This document shows positions 8,570 through 18,474 of a stretch of 64,000 bases of DNA, in pieces. Numbering within the stretch: the stretch's first letter is position 1; each line of letters starts with the position of its first letter. The notes under the pieces were generated by a model, which saw only the letters and a list, made by a program, of their open reading frames with translations, did no database searches and was not told the DNA's origin. The translations under genes were made by a program, and so were the position numbers. The DNA is taken from assembly GCF_018613795.1 (NCBI RefSeq), contig NZ_JAGGPN010000012.1:1-64000 (forward strand), in the 5' to 3' direction. This DNA comes from Arthrobacter sp. ISL-65 (GTDB lineage Bacteria; Actinomycetota; Actinomycetes; Actinomycetales; Micrococcaceae).

Positions 8570-9225
8570 GGACCGGGCGGGGCACTTGGCTGTGCGGAGT
8601 CGGCCGGGGCGCCGGTTGTTGGGCCACTGGTAGTCGCTGCCGGCGCGCCCGTCCGGATGATCCACCAGCCCAGCGCCGCCATGACCAGCCCGATGGGGAT
8701 CCCGTAGGGCGGCAGCCCGGCGTTGTAGCCAAGGAAGCCGGCCACCACGAATGCCACGCCGATCCACGAGGGGAACATGCCTGAGCGCCAGCCGGCGATG
8801 CCAAAAAACATCCAGCCCAAGGCGAAGAGTATGTAGCTGGACAGTGCGCCGACGGCCAGCATTCCGGACCCTCCGGCGAGGATCGCGCCGGGGGCCACGT
8901 CGGTAATCCAAGGGCCAGCGAAGCCGTCAAACCACATGTTTCCGGCCATGTCCAGGGTGCCCACCAGAGCGAAACAGAAGCCGACGGCGCCCAGTCCGCC
9001 CGCCCGGCCCGCGAGCCTGAAGTAGACGCACACCAGGGCGAGCGTGAGCGGGACGAACACCACCCAGTACAGGGCGTTCGTGACCTGGAAAGGCGCCTGC
9101 CTCATCATCTCGATCCGGTCGAGGCCCCTGTCGGCAGCGAGCAGGCGGGCCACGTCCACGGCGGCGAAGACGAGGCCGGACACCAGGGCGATGGGACCCG
9201 CGGCTCTGGCTAGCGGTGAGGACAT
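8566..9225 (-). CDS. Hypothetical multi-pass membrane protein
   Basis: A 219-residue protein of about six hydrophobic segments ('PIALVSGLVFAAVDVARLL', 'ALYWVVFVPLTLALVCVYF', 'LGAVGFCFALVGTLDMAG', and three more to about residue 190), ending in an Ala/Pro/Thr-rich tail. I see no catalytic motif and do not recognise the family. ATG 9225 is supported by 'aggagg' 5 nt upstream. The 3' end overlaps the adenine deaminase stop by 4 bp in a tail-to-tail arrangement. The CPBP protease gene is 85 bp upstream on the same strand and may be cotranscribed. Confidence 0.6.
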   Translation of the reverse strand: MSSPLARAAGPIALVSGLVFAAVDVARLLAADRGLDRIEMMRQAPFQVTNALYWVVFVPLTLALVCVYFRLAGRAGGLGAVGFCFALVGTLDMAGNMWFDGFAGPWITDVAPGAILAGGSGMLAVGALSSYILFALGWMFFGIAGWRSGMFPSWIGVAFVVAGFLGYNAGLPPYGIPIGLVMAALGWWIIRTGAPAATTSGPTTGAPADSAQPSAPPGP

Positions 9226-9310
9226 TTTTGCCTCCTGACGTGGATGGGAATGGCGGGTCCTGATTTGGAGCACCGGCGCCGTTCGCCCGGTGCCGGCCAC
9301 CCGCCGTCGT

Positions 9311-10132
9311 TCACATGGGACGCATTCCGAGCGGGAAACGCCCGACGGCGGTGGCCGAGCGCGGTGCCTTGCGCCAGGTCCGGCGGTCCAACACCACTGT
9401 GGCAAGCACCGCGAGCACGACGACGAGGAAGTAGATCAGCTCCGCGCGGCCCGCGCCGGCGGCGGCGAAGCCGAAGGATCCTACGGTGAAGGTGCCCTGG
9501 CTGTTGTGGAACAGAAAGGTCAGGAGGACACTGCCGCCCGTTCGGTTGAAAAGCCACACGTAGAGGAAGGTGATGGCGAACGTCGTCGGCAGACCGATGG
9601 GGTTCAAACCGCCGAAGAGGACCAGCGGCAGGTGCCACAGCGTCACGAGCACGCCGAGGGTCGCCGCGGACAATAGCGGCGGGCGCGATGCCTGGAGAAG
9701 AGGGAGGGCGTAGCCGCGGAAACCGGGCTCCTCGCCGAGTGGGCCGTCGAGCGGATTCACCAGCCGGACGGCGAACACGGCAAGCAGGCCAGTCCACGTG
9801 AGCTGTGCGAGACCCGGAGCTGCGGCGCCGAGTGCCATGGTGATGAAGCCCGTAACCAGTACGAGGACCACAGGGAGCAGAAGAGCAACGGCGTACCAGA
9901 TCCACCCGACACGCCACCGGATCAGCCGTCGTCCCCAGGCGCGGAACCCAGGGCGCCCCTCCGTCAAGGCTATGACGATGATCGCCGCGGCCAGCGGACC
10001 CACCGGCAGGAACTCCATTCGCGTCACTAGCCCGGCTGCGTAGAGAGGCCACAAGGCCCAGGAAATTGCGTAGGCCAGGACAAAGAATGCCAGAAGCCTG
10101 TGGTGCTTTAGCCAGCCCATCCGTCGGCGCAT
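9311..10132 (-). CDS. CPBP-family intramembrane glutamic endopeptidase (CAAX/Abi protease)
   Basis: A 273-residue protein with about eight transmembrane helices. The CPBP (Rce1-like) motifs are visible: 'PLGEEPGFRGYALPLL' (EExxxR, about 132-147), 'VTLWHLPLVLF' (His in the next helix, about 164-174) and 'TFLFHNSQGT' (HN motif, about 206-215). Family members cleave within the membrane; in bacteria some process peptides or protect from bacteriocins. The target here is unknown. 'ttggag' lies 5-6 nt before the ATG. A second in-frame ATG four codons later cannot be excluded. Confidence 0.8.
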   Translation of the reverse strand: MRRRMGWLKHHRLLAFFVLAYAISWALWPLYAAGLVTRMEFLPVGPLAAAIIVIALTEGRPGFRAWGRRLIRWRVGWIWYAVALLLPVVLVLVTGFITMALGAAAPGLAQLTWTGLLAVFAVRLVNPLDGPLGEEPGFRGYALPLLQASRPPLLSAATLGVLVTLWHLPLVLFGGLNPIGLPTTFAITFLYVWLFNRTGGSVLLTFLFHNSQGTFTVGSFGFAAAGAGRAELIYFLVVVLAVLATVVLDRRTWRKAPRSATAVGRFPLGMRPM

Positions 10133-10340
10133 GTCGGCTCCAAACAGTTCTGCAGGTGCTCCAATTGTCCGCCCCTTCCGCGCTGGCGCGCCAGCGGGCA
10201 GGACCGCCTACCCCGGCGTCAGGAGGCCAAATGCTTGCAGGGACCTTCCATAACTGCTAGTCCTGTGATGGAGGCAACACCGCGGCGATGGTGCCGCGGT
10301 CAGCAGTACCGGGACGATGGCGAGTCAAGGAGTGTGCAGC

Positions 10341-12644
10341 ATGCCGCGCAAGAACCCAGACGTGGAAGAGACGGACGAAAAGGACCTCGAAGTAGGCAAG
10401 CCCAAGGAGTGGGCCGCCGGCATCCCTGGCGTCCTCCACTCCATGCAGCCGGCCATCAAACACATGGGCCTGAGCAGGACAGAGAAGACACTGCTGGCCC
10501 TGAACCAGAAGCACGGCTTCGACTGCATGAGCTGCGCCTGGCCGGACCCGGACCACCGCAAGACGTTTGAGTTCTGCGAAAACGGGGCCAAGGCCGTCAC
10601 CTGGGAAGCCACGCCCGTGGTCATCGAATCGGAGTTCTGGGCGGAGCATCCCGTCAGCGAGCTGCGCCAGAGAACTGAGTACTGGCTCGGGATGCAGGGC
10701 CGCCTCACGGAGCCGGTCTACAAGCCAGCGGGGGAGGACCACTACCGGCCGGTGAGCTGGGACGAGGCTTTCGGGATTCTGGCGCGGAAGCTGAACGGCC
10801 TGGCAACTCCGGATGAGGCTGCTTTCTACACGAGCGGCCGGACGTCGAACGAGGCAGCCTTCATCTACCAGCTGTTCGTGCGGGCCTTCGGCACCAACAA
10901 CCTGCCGGACTGTTCCAACATGTGCCACGAATCGTCCGGCTGGGCGATGGGCCAGACCATCGGCATCGGCAAGGCCACCATCACCTACGACGACTTCGCC
11001 AAATCACAGCTCATCATCATCATGGGTCAGAACCCGGGTACCAATCACCCACGCATGCTCACGGCGCTGGAGGAGGCCAAGGAGGCGGGTGCCGAGATTG
11101 TGGCCGTCAACCCGCTGCCGGAAGCCGGGCTGCTGCGGTACAAGAACCCGCAAAAGGTCAAGGGCATCATTGGCCACGGCACAGACCTCGCGGACCAGTT
11201 CCTGCAGATCCGGGTGGGCGGCGATATGGCGTTACTGCAGGCCATCTCGAAGCGGGTCCTTGACGCCGAGGCGAGAAATCCGGGGACCGTGCTGGACCAT
11301 GAGTTCCTTGAGCAGCACTGCGAGGGCCTGGACGAACTCAAAGCGCATCTCGACGAGCTGGACGACGACGCGGTCCTCGCGGCCACTGGGCTCCGCAGCG
11401 ACGAGATTGACGAGCTCGCTGCCCGGTATCTGAAGGCGGACCGGGTCATCATCACGTGGGCCATGGGGATCACCCAGCACAAGAAGGGTGTGGCCACCAT
11501 CAAGGAGATCATCAACCTGCTCCTGCTGCGCGGAAACATCGGCAAGCCCGGCGCCGGCGCCTCGCCGATCCGCGGGCACAGTAACGTACAGGGGGACCGG
11601 ACCATGGGCATCTGGGAGCAGATGCCGCCCGCCTTCCTGGACGCCCTCGGTGAGGAGTTCAGCTTTGACCCGCCGCGCGAGCACGGCGCGGACGCCGTGG
11701 AAACCATCCGAAGAATGCGCGACGGCGGGATCAAAGTTTTCGTGGCACTGGGAGGAAACCTGGTGGCCGCCATCTCGGACACGCATGCTGCCGAAGCGGC
11801 CATGGAGAACACCGACCTCACCGTTCAAATCTCCACGAAGCTGAACCGCTCGCACACGGTGACGGGCCAGGAAGCCCTCATCCTGCCGACCATGGGGCGT
11901 ACGGAGATCGACCTACAGGAGTCCGGCCCGCAGTTTATCTCTGTGGAGGACACTGTTTGCGCCGTTCATCCTTCGGCGGGAAGGGTCGAGCCTGTTGCGC
12001 CGAACCTGCTGTCCGAGGTGGCGATCGTCTGCCGGATCGCGCGGGAGACGGTCGAGGGGAAATCCAGCGCGGACTGGGCGGGATTCGAGAAAAACTACGA
12101 CCTCATCCGGGAGCACATTTCCCATGTGGTGGCGGGCTGCGAGGACTACAACAGCAAGATCCGGCAAGACGGCGGCTTCGTTATGCCCAACGGCCCGCGG
12201 GATTCGCGCACCTTCACCACGCCCACCGGCAAGGCCATGCTGACCGTCAACCACCTGGAGAGCATCGAGCGGCCCGCGGGCATGTTGATCCTGCAGTCCG
12301 TCCGCTCGCACGACCAGTTCAACACCACGATCTACGGGCACAATGACCGTTACCGCGGGATCAAGAAGGGCCGGGACGTGGTGTTTGTCAGCCCGGAGGA
12401 CATCGCCGAGCTTGGCCTCAGCGACGGCCAGTTCGTGGATATCCACGGCGTCTACGAGGACAATGTGGAGCGGGTGATGAGGAAGCTGCGCGTCGTTTCG
12501 TATCCCACGGCCAGCGGCTGCGCTGCCACCTACTACCCGGAAGCCAACGTTTTGGTGCCCTTGGAGAGCGTCGCGGAGGGGAGCAACACGCCGGCGTCCA
12601 AGGCTGTGCTTGTGCGCCTGGAGCCCAGCGCGGAGACCGCGTAG
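10341..12644 (+). CDS. FdhF/YdeP-family molybdopterin oxidoreductase
   Basis: A 767-residue molybdopterin (bis-MGD) enzyme. The N-terminal 'GFDCMSCAWPDPDH' and 'FEFCENGAKA' (about 55-80) are the YdeP-type signature and replace the classic CxxCxxxC Fe-S motif of formate dehydrogenases. 'RTSNEAAF', 'NMCHESSGWAM', 'IIIMGQNPGTNHPRM' and 'SPIRGHSNVQGDRTMG' follow through the molybdopterin domain, and the dinucleotide-binding domain is at the C-terminus ('LQSVRSHDQFNTTIYG', about 650 onward). E. coli YdeP is linked to acid resistance; the reaction is not established. ATG 10341 is chosen because 'aaggag' lies 8 nt upstream. It is convergent with the DUF6457 gene. Confidence 0.85.
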   Translation: MPRKNPDVEETDEKDLEVGKPKEWAAGIPGVLHSMQPAIKHMGLSRTEKTLLALNQKHGFDCMSCAWPDPDHRKTFEFCENGAKAVTWEATPVVIESEFWAEHPVSELRQRTEYWLGMQGRLTEPVYKPAGEDHYRPVSWDEAFGILARKLNGLATPDEAAFYTSGRTSNEAAFIYQLFVRAFGTNNLPDCSNMCHESSGWAMGQTIGIGKATITYDDFAKSQLIIIMGQNPGTNHPRMLTALEEAKEAGAEIVAVNPLPEAGLLRYKNPQKVKGIIGHGTDLADQFLQIRVGGDMALLQAISKRVLDAEARNPGTVLDHEFLEQHCEGLDELKAHLDELDDDAVLAATGLRSDEIDELAARYLKADRVIITWAMGITQHKKGVATIKEIINLLLLRGNIGKPGAGASPIRGHSNVQGDRTMGIWEQMPPAFLDALGEEFSFDPPREHGADAVETIRRMRDGGIKVFVALGGNLVAAISDTHAAEAAMENTDLTVQISTKLNRSHTVTGQEALILPTMGRTEIDLQESGPQFISVEDTVCAVHPSAGRVEPVAPNLLSEVAIVCRIARETVEGKSSADWAGFEKNYDLIREHISHVVAGCEDYNSKIRQDGGFVMPNGPRDSRTFTTPTGKAMLTVNHLESIERPAGMLILQSVRSHDQFNTTIYGHNDRYRGIKKGRDVVFVSPEDIAELGLSDGQFVDIHGVYEDNVERVMRKLRVVSYPTASGCAATYYPEANVLVPLESVAEGSNTPASKAVLVRLEPSAETA

Positions 12645-12687
12645 CGCCCAGCGCTTCCTGAGGCGGCGTTCTTCCGGGGTCCGGGGG

Positions 12688-13026
12688 TCACTGGGCGGTG
12701 CTTGACCAGCCCTCACTGTCCGGGCCGCCTTCGGTTCCGTGCTCGCACAGCCGCAGGGCGACGTCGGCCGCCGACTGCACCGCGTCCTGTGGCGTCGCGC
12801 TGCCGCCCTTCGCCGCCAGCCCGGCGGCGTAGCCGACCAACAGGGCGGTGACGGGCCCTGCCTCTCCGTTGACCGCGCGGGAAGACTCAGCGGCGAGGCG
12901 TGCCACCAGCTGCTGGTCCACCTTGAGATCCAGGATCTGCAGCGCCTGGATGAGCCGTTGGCTCCACTGGGCGAGGTCCTGGTCTGTGGCTCCGGCGCCG
13001 CCGGCGCCCTCTGTAATGCCCGTCAT
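12688..13026 (-). CDS. DUF6457-family protein (molybdenum-cofactor-associated)
   Basis: A 112-residue, mainly helical protein. The text 'DLAQWSQRLIQALQILDLKVDQQLVARLA' (about 16-44, read in two pieces) and 'GPVTALLVGYAAGLAAKG' (about 57-74) resemble the DUF6457 domain, which in actinobacteria occurs alone or fused to molybdopterin-guanine dinucleotide synthesis proteins. That suits its place tail-to-tail with a YdeP-type molybdoenzyme 43 bp away, although they are on opposite strands. A purine-rich 'agaggaag' precedes the ATG. The role is inferred from context only. Confidence 0.6.
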   Translation of the reverse strand: MTGITEGAGGAGATDQDLAQWSQRLIQALQILDLKVDQQLVARLAAESSRAVNGEAGPVTALLVGYAAGLAAKGGSATPQDAVQSAADVALRLCEHGTEGGPDSEGWSSTAQ

Positions 13027-13086
13027 TTGGACTTCCTCTCTTGCTCGTTTTTGCCTCCGCTCCCGGCGGGCGCGGAGGGGCGGGAT

Positions 13087-14061
<975 letters not shown>

Positions 14062-14135
14062 GGGGCTCTCCTCAGGTAGGTTGCGGGAGTGGCTCAGGGA
14101 GGTGCGGTGTAGTCGCCACTATAAGTCGACTTGCT

Positions 14136-14253
14136 GCATTTTTGCTCCACTTTCGTGGCGTCGAAACGCCGCCGGCCCCGGGTCTCCCGCATGCTGACGC
14201 GGCTTTCCCGGGGGCTGGCGGCGGTGTTGTTTTCTAAAGTGGTGCAGAAATGC
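14136..14253. repeat. 118-bp imperfect inverted-repeat element
   Basis: The ends are 18-nt inverted repeats matching at 16 positions (14136-14153 gcatttttgctccacttt; 14236-14253 aaagtggtgcagaaatgc). Just inside, GC-rich segments gccgccggcccc and cccgggggctggcggc are also roughly complementary. The whole could fold into one long hairpin or be a decayed miniature element. It fills most of the gap between the aldo/keto reductase and SDR genes. Confidence 0.55.
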
Positions 14254-14288
14254 GCGGTCCAGGCTAGCTACGGCGCCCGAAACAACAG

Positions 14289-15182
14289 CTACGGCGTCGG
14301 GCTGCCGCCGTTGACGTTCAGGGTCTCGCCGACCACGAAGCTCGACTCCGCCGAGGCCAGGAACACGTAGGCGGGGGCGAGTTCGGCGGGCTGTCCGGCC
14401 CGGCCCAGGGGTGTGTCCTTGCCGAACTCGGGCAGGGCTTCCTTGGGCTGGCCGCTGCTGACCTGCAGGGGTGTCCAGATCGGCCCGGGAGCCACGGCGT
14501 TCACCCGGATTCCCTTCGGCGCCAGCTGCTGCGCCAGTCCCTTGGTGAAGTTGTTGATGCTTGCCTTCGTGGTGGCGTAGTCAAGGAGGGTCGGCGACGG
14601 GTTGTAGGCCTGGATCGACGTCGTGTTGATGATTGTGGAGCCGGCGGGAAGGTGGGGTACCGCGGCCCTGGTGAGCCAGAACATGGCGTACACGTTGGTC
14701 TTCTGCGTGTGATCGAACTGTTCGTCGCTGATGTCGCCGATGTCCTCTTGCGCCACCTGCTTGCCGGCGTTGTTCACGAGGAGGTCCAGTCCGCCCAGTT
14801 CCTGCAGCGCGGTGTCCACCAGCTTCTGGCAGGTAGCGGGGTCCTTGAGGTCGCCGGGGACTTTCACGGCCTTGCGGCCGGCCTTCTCGATCAGATTCGC
14901 GATTTTCGCGGCGTCTTCCTCCTCCTCAGGAAGGTAAGACAGTACGACGTCGGCCCCTTCACGGGCGAAGGCGATCGCCGTCGCTGCGCCGATGCCGGAG
15001 TCCGCGCCCGTGACGATTGCCTTCCGGCCGTCGAGGCGACCCGTGCCGCGGTAGGTGTCCTCGCCCAGGTCGGCCTTGGGTTCAAGCTTGGCGTCCAGGC
15101 CGGGCTCGGGCTGGTGCTGCTTGGGCGGCTCGATGTGCTCGTAAGCGGTGACGGGGTTCTTGAAGGTGTACTGGTCGGTCAT
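14289..15182 (-). CDS. SDR-family oxidoreductase (YghA/YhdF/glucose-1-dehydrogenase-like)
   Basis: A 297-residue classical SDR with an N-terminal extension typical of the YghA/GsiB-linked stress group ('[20 protein letters not shown]'). The NAD(P)-binding motif is '[18 protein letters not shown]' (about 55-72), the structural motif 'LVNNAGKQ' (about 135), the catalytic Ser in 'INTTSIQAY', the catalytic Tyr/Lys in '[14 protein letters not shown]' (about 200-213), and the C-terminal '[15 protein letters not shown]'. Oligomeric members act on aldehydes or sugars and are often general-stress genes. 'ggaggag' precedes the ATG by 5-6 nt. Confidence 0.85.
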   Translation of the reverse strand: MTDQYTFKNPVTAYEHIEPPKQHQPEPGLDAKLEPKADLGEDTYRGTGRLDGRKAIVTGADSGIGAATAIAFAREGADVVLSYLPEEEEDAAKIANLIEKAGRKAVKVPGDLKDPATCQKLVDTALQELGGLDLLVNNAGKQVAQEDIGDISDEQFDHTQKTNVYAMFWLTRAAVPHLPAGSTIINTTSIQAYNPSPTLLDYATTKASINNFTKGLAQQLAPKGIRVNAVAPGPIWTPLQVSSGQPKEALPEFGKDTPLGRAGQPAELAPAYVFLASAESSFVVGETLNVNGGSPTP

Positions 15183-15508
15183 GGTTCTCCTCCGTGGTGG
15201 TGTTGAACGCGGACAGGAACATCAAGGTCCGGGCGGTGCTGGCATCGGGAAAATGCTAAGCATGCTTACCGTCCACCCTAGCGAGACTGCGGCGATGCTG
15301 CCAGTGGTCAGTTGGCGTGGACTGCTCAACGTGGACTGCTCAACCCGGGCTGCTCAGGGCCAGCTGCGGTGAAGGGGCGGCGTCCACCCCTTCCGCGTAC
15401 TGCATCGCCTGAATAGGCTGGCAGTCTCAGCTCAGTCCGGCGCGCCGCGATTGCTAGCGGCGCTTCCGCAACGGCAATCCATGACGCGGTATCGAGGGAG
15501 TGTAGGCG
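15183..15508. other. Intergenic region with a 12-bp palindrome and short tandem repeats
   Basis: It holds the perfect palindrome taagcatgctta (15257-15268), about 75 bp upstream of the SDR start and a possible operator. It also holds two exact 14-bp tandem copies of cgtggactgctcaa (15316-15329 and 15330-15343) with a third degenerate copy at 15344-15357. No gene is visible. Confidence 0.5.
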
Positions 15509-15808
15509 ATGGACAACCAGGATATTCTGCAGCGCATCCAGGCGCTGGTTGACGAAGAGCATCAGCTCCGCGCTCCTGCGGCGTCGGGCCACGCCAGCGG
15601 CTCCGGCGGGGGTGGCTCCGGAGAAGGTGCTTCCGACGAGGATGCGGACGGTCGGGATGAGCGACGTGCCCGCCTGCGGCAGGTGGAAGAAGCGTTGGAC
15701 CAGTGCTGGGATTTGCTGCGCCAGCGCCGGGCAAAGTGGAAGGCGGGCGGGGACCCCAATGAGGCGGATGCCCGTCCTGTCAATGAGGTGGAAGGCTATG
15801 TGCAGTAA
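15509..15808 (+). CDS. DUF2630-family protein
   Basis: A 99-residue protein. The start 'MDNQDILQRIQALVDEEHQLR' (residues 1-21, shown only to identify) and the end 'LRQVEEALDQCWDLLRQRRA' match DUF2630, a small two-helix actinobacterial family of unknown function. A Gly/Ser/Ala/Asp-rich insert of about 28 residues (24-51) separates the two helices and is longer than usual. 'gagggag' lies upstream of the ATG. Its stop codon lies within the first unit of a 19-bp tandem repeat (15800-15875). Confidence 0.75.
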   Translation: MDNQDILQRIQALVDEEHQLRAPAASGHASGSGGGGSGEGASDEDADGRDERRARLRQVEEALDQCWDLLRQRRAKWKAGGDPNEADARPVNEVEGYVQ

Positions 15809-15875
15809 GAGGGGGCCTGTGCAGTAAGAGGCGTCCAGTGCAGTAAAAGGCGGCCAGTGCAGTAAGAGGCGGCGA
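15800..15875 (+). repeat. Four 19-bp tandem repeats spanning the DUF2630 stop codon
   Basis: Units at 15800-15818, 15819-15837, 15838-15856 and 15857-15875 follow gtgcagtaagaggcggcca with 1-3 changes each. The first unit contains the gene's last codons and TAA, so the repeat arose by amplification of the 3' end of the gene into the untranslated region. Confidence 0.85.
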
Positions 15876-15895
15876 GAAGTAAGTCCCCACCCGCA

Positions 15896-15930
15896 CGGAA
15901 GGGCGGCCGCCGTTAGCAGCCGCCCTTCCG
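15896..15930. terminator. 12-bp stem terminator between convergent genes
   Basis: The arms cggaagggcggc (15896-15907) and gccgcccttccg (15919-15930) are perfectly complementary with an 11-nt loop. There is no U-tract. It serves the DUF2630 gene and the convergent acidic protein gene. Confidence 0.75.
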
Positions 15931-15973
15931 CATTGCTTGCGGGTTGTTACCGCCGTCCGGCTAGTGCCGGCAG

Positions 15974-16273
15974 CTACTGTTCCTGGCCGCTGTGCAGTCC
16001 GTCGTCGCTGCTGTCTGCGGAAGCCGAGTCGCCGGTGTCGTCGGAGAGGTCCATGTTGCCGCGGGCTTCCTCCATGGTCGGTCCGCCGGACGGGACGCTG
16101 TAGCGCTCCGGACGGATGCCGTGCGACTGCTCCTCGATGAGCGCCTGCTCCTCGCTAAAGCGGATGGCGTTGGCGTCATCACCGGCGTCGCCGGGAACGT
16201 CATCGCGGAGCTTTGAAGGGTCCGGAACGATAAAGCCGTCTGCCTTGCTGCTGTGTTCACTCACTGAACTCAT
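15974..16273 (-). CDS. Small acidic hypothetical protein
   Basis: A 99-residue, very acidic protein rich in Asp, Ser and Glu, with a serine/aspartate-rich tail ('SDDTGDSASADSSDDG'). No hydrophobic core, membrane segment or known motif is visible; it is probably disordered. Codon third positions are GC-rich as in neighbouring genes and the frame ends next to a strong terminator, which supports a real gene. The function is unknown. Confidence 0.5.
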   Translation of the reverse strand: MSSVSEHSSKADGFIVPDPSKLRDDVPGDAGDDANAIRFSEEQALIEEQSHGIRPERYSVPSGGPTMEEARGNMDLSDDTGDSASADSSDDGLHSGQEQ

Positions 16274-16519
16274 CCCTTCCGTTTGGTGCCTCGGTCTACA
16301 TGGTAAGCCTACTTTCTATTGCCGATGCCGGGAAATGACCCAGAAAGTGGGTCGGGTAAGTAGCCCTCGCGACCCAGCAAAAACCGAGACTTCACACTCA
16401 TTTCAGGTGTTATCCCCGTCATAGTCGGTCACGACACACAATGTTTACCGGGCAAAGTCGCCAGATTCGCCCAGCTCTTGGCAAACTACATGGGGAACAA
16501 TCGCTCTGTAAGGGGAACC

Positions 16520-17377
16520 ATGCGCAAGACTGCCGCCGAAAACACCAACATCCGCCTTAAGGCCGTGCTGGACGTTCTGGCAGAGGGGGTGTTGTCCGGT
16601 GACTCGCAGAACGCCGGCGCCGTGCTGGCTGAAGCGCTCGTTCGGGTGCCGCTGAATGCCTACGAAGCTGAACTCCTCAGCGGCGGCATTCCCCGAGGCC
16701 ACAAGTCACTGACCACTGCCACCGCCAAGCTGGTCAAGGCTGGCTGGCTCGTCAAGGGACGCTCCGGCTGGACCATCACTGAAGACGGGCAGCGCGCAAC
16801 GGTCGCCTTCCCGGACGCGGCCAGCTTCTCGGCCGCGCTCGACGCCGGTACTCCGGTCCCTGCCGACACGCCCCTTCCGGTGGCCGCACCTGCCAAGCCG
16901 GCAGCCACGAAGGCTGCCGCGGCAGAGGATGAGAAGGCTCCGTCCAAGGCGGCGAAGATTGTCGACAAGGCGGCCAAGCTGATCGAGGACGCAGTAGCTC
17001 CCGTAGCCAAGGCCGTACGTAAGAAGGCCGACGCCGAAGCGCAGGCTCCCGCCGTCGAAAACTCCGCGGCGACCATCGACCAGCCCGCCGCCGTGGCCGT
17101 GGCCGGCGACTTCAACACCCTGCTGGGAGCCCCGGAGAACTGGGCGCCGCAGTACGACGAATCGCAAATGAAGCTGGACGAGCTGGAGCAGCTGTGGAAG
17201 ATTTCGGCTGAAATCCCTGCCGGCTACTACAACTTCAAGATCGCCCTCAACCGCTCCTGGGATGAGAACTACGGCGCGTTCGGCGCATTCGATGGTCCCA
17301 ACCACGAACTGCACCACTCCGGCGGCCAGCTCACCATCCGCTACGACCACCGGACGCGGGACATCACCGTCAACTGA
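16520..17377 (+). CDS. Winged-helix plus pullulanase X25-type domain protein
   Basis: A 285-residue protein. Residues ~1-95 look like a winged-helix module ('RLKAVLDVLAEGVLSG', 'LTTATAKLVKAGWLVKGRSG'). An Ala/Pro/Lys-rich linker (about 100-200) follows. The C-terminal ~90 residues ('AVAGDFNTLLGAPENWAP', 'PAGYYNFKIALNRSWDENYG', 'LTIRYDHRTRDITV') match the X25 glucan-binding module of bacterial pullulanases. No glycosidase domain is present, so the frequent label 'glycosidase' is doubtful. ATG 16520 is preferred over one 42 bp upstream because 'aagggg' lies 5 nt before it. A strong terminator follows at 17390. Confidence 0.65.
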   Translation: MRKTAAENTNIRLKAVLDVLAEGVLSGDSQNAGAVLAEALVRVPLNAYEAELLSGGIPRGHKSLTTATAKLVKAGWLVKGRSGWTITEDGQRATVAFPDAASFSAALDAGTPVPADTPLPVAAPAKPAATKAAAAEDEKAPSKAAKIVDKAAKLIEDAVAPVAKAVRKKADAEAQAPAVENSAATIDQPAAVAVAGDFNTLLGAPENWAPQYDESQMKLDELEQLWKISAEIPAGYYNFKIALNRSWDENYGAFGAFDGPNHELHHSGGQLTIRYDHRTRDITVN

Positions 17378-17389
17378 TCCCGTCCGGCC

Positions 17390-17425
17390 GAAGCCCCGCT
17401 GTAGCACATGCTGCAGCGGGGCTTC
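17390..17425 (+). terminator. Hairpin terminator
   Basis: The arms gaagccccgctg (17390-17401) and cagcggggcttc (17414-17425) pair perfectly around a 12-nt loop, followed by 'gctgttc'. Confidence 0.8.
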
Positions 17426-17440
17426 GCTGTTCCCGACCCG

Positions 17441-17489
17441 CTGGTCGAGCCCGTCGAGACCCCTGCCGCTGGTCGAGCTTGTCGAGACC
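17441..17489. repeat. Two copies of a dispersed REP-like repeat
   Basis: ctggtcgagcccgtcgagac (17441-17460) and ctggtcgagcttgtcgagac (17469-17488) are near-identical with a 28-bp period. The inner gtcgag...ctcgac symmetry makes each partly palindromic. Related copies occur at 18413, 26639, 41853 and 45091. Confidence 0.7.
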
Positions 17490-17630
17490 AAGGTGAGCCT
17501 CTCGGTCTTCGGTGCCGGAGCCGGTTCGTTATTGATGGCAACACTTTGGACGCGGTGCCCTCCAGCGTCTTCCCCAGCCAATGGACAAAAGCCCAGAATG
17601 GGGAGCACATTCGCAACTCAAGGAGGAGTT

Positions 17631-18407
17631 TTGCGCTATTCAGGGACTTTGCGCTGTTCAGGGACTTTGTCCGGGGCCGCCCTCTTGGCCGCCGTCGTTG
17701 CACTCGCCGGCTGCGGGGCGCCTGCCTCGCCCGGTGGAGGAGGGTCTGCGGCACCAACAACTTCAGTCTCTTCGTCGGATGCGGCCACCGCAACGGGTAG
17801 CGGAACTGCAGCGGCAACCGACAGTCCCGCGTCTGCCACTGCCACGCCGTCCGCAACGCTGCCTGAGGACTGGAAGACGTTTACGACGTCGGACGGCAAG
17901 TTGGCCTTCGACGTTCCGTCCGTGTGGACCATCAAAGACCCTGCCGGACAGACGCCGCAGGGCGGCGGCGTGTTTGTGGAGGTCCGAAACCCTGCAGGCA
18001 AGGCGATGGCCACGCTGCGCACCAACATGGTGGTGGGCGCTGAATGCCTCAAGAAGCAGCCGTACGGCATGTACGACTCCGAACCGCTACCGGCACTGAA
18101 GCAGTCCGGCAGCACGCCGAGGTTCACGTTCGAGTCGCGGCAGGACGATACCGCCACCGACCCCGCCAAGATGACGATCCTGGCCTACGGCATCACCTCG
18201 GCGCCGGAACCGACCGAGCCCACGGCCTGCCCGATAGCCCATTTCTTCACCTGGCCGCCAAACGGGGCGATGTTCGGCGGGGTCTACAACCCGTTCGACA
18301 CCACCCCGGGAAATCCGCCGAACGTGGACACGCCTGAGGCGTACATGGAAACCCCCGAATACAAGAACATCCGCGCCATGATCACCTCGCTCCGTCCGGC
18401 GGGGTAG
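17631..18407 (+). CDS. Putative lipoprotein (hypothetical)
   Basis: A 258-residue exported protein starting at TTG 17631, chosen because 'aaggaggag' ends a few bases upstream and because the signal peptide begins there: '[17 protein letters not shown]' carries the lipobox 'LAGC', lipidated at about residue 24. An in-frame ATG at 17598 lacks a Shine-Dalgarno. A Ser/Thr/Ala-rich spacer (about 25-75) leads to a folded domain ('[19 protein letters not shown]...') resembling cell-surface lipoproteins of Micrococcaceae with no assigned role. The 5' end contains a 17-nt direct repeat ('ttcagggactttg' twice). Confidence 0.6.
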   Translation: MRYSGTLRCSGTLSGAALLAAVVALAGCGAPASPGGGGSAAPTTSVSSSDAATATGSGTAAATDSPASATATPSATLPEDWKTFTTSDGKLAFDVPSVWTIKDPAGQTPQGGGVFVEVRNPAGKAMATLRTNMVVGAECLKKQPYGMYDSEPLPALKQSGSTPRFTFESRQDDTATDPAKMTILAYGITSAPEPTEPTACPIAHFFTWPPNGAMFGGVYNPFDTTPGNPPNVDTPEAYMETPEYKNIRAMITSLRPAG

Positions 18408-18412
18408 CGCCG

Positions 18413-18448
18413 CTGGTCGAGCCCCTTCAGGTCGAGCCTGTCGAGACC
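18413..18448. repeat. REP-like repeat pair
   Basis: ctggtcgagccccttcag followed by gtcgagcctgtcgagacc; same family as 17441. It fills the short gap before the acylphosphatase gene. Confidence 0.6.
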
Positions 18449-18474
18449 AAGGCCGCCGGCGCTACATTGGTTCC

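Noticed and set aside
8566..9405. The longer form of the membrane protein starting at 9405
   Set aside because: The extra 60 residues are Arg/Pro-rich and unlike the rest; 'aggagg' points to 9225.
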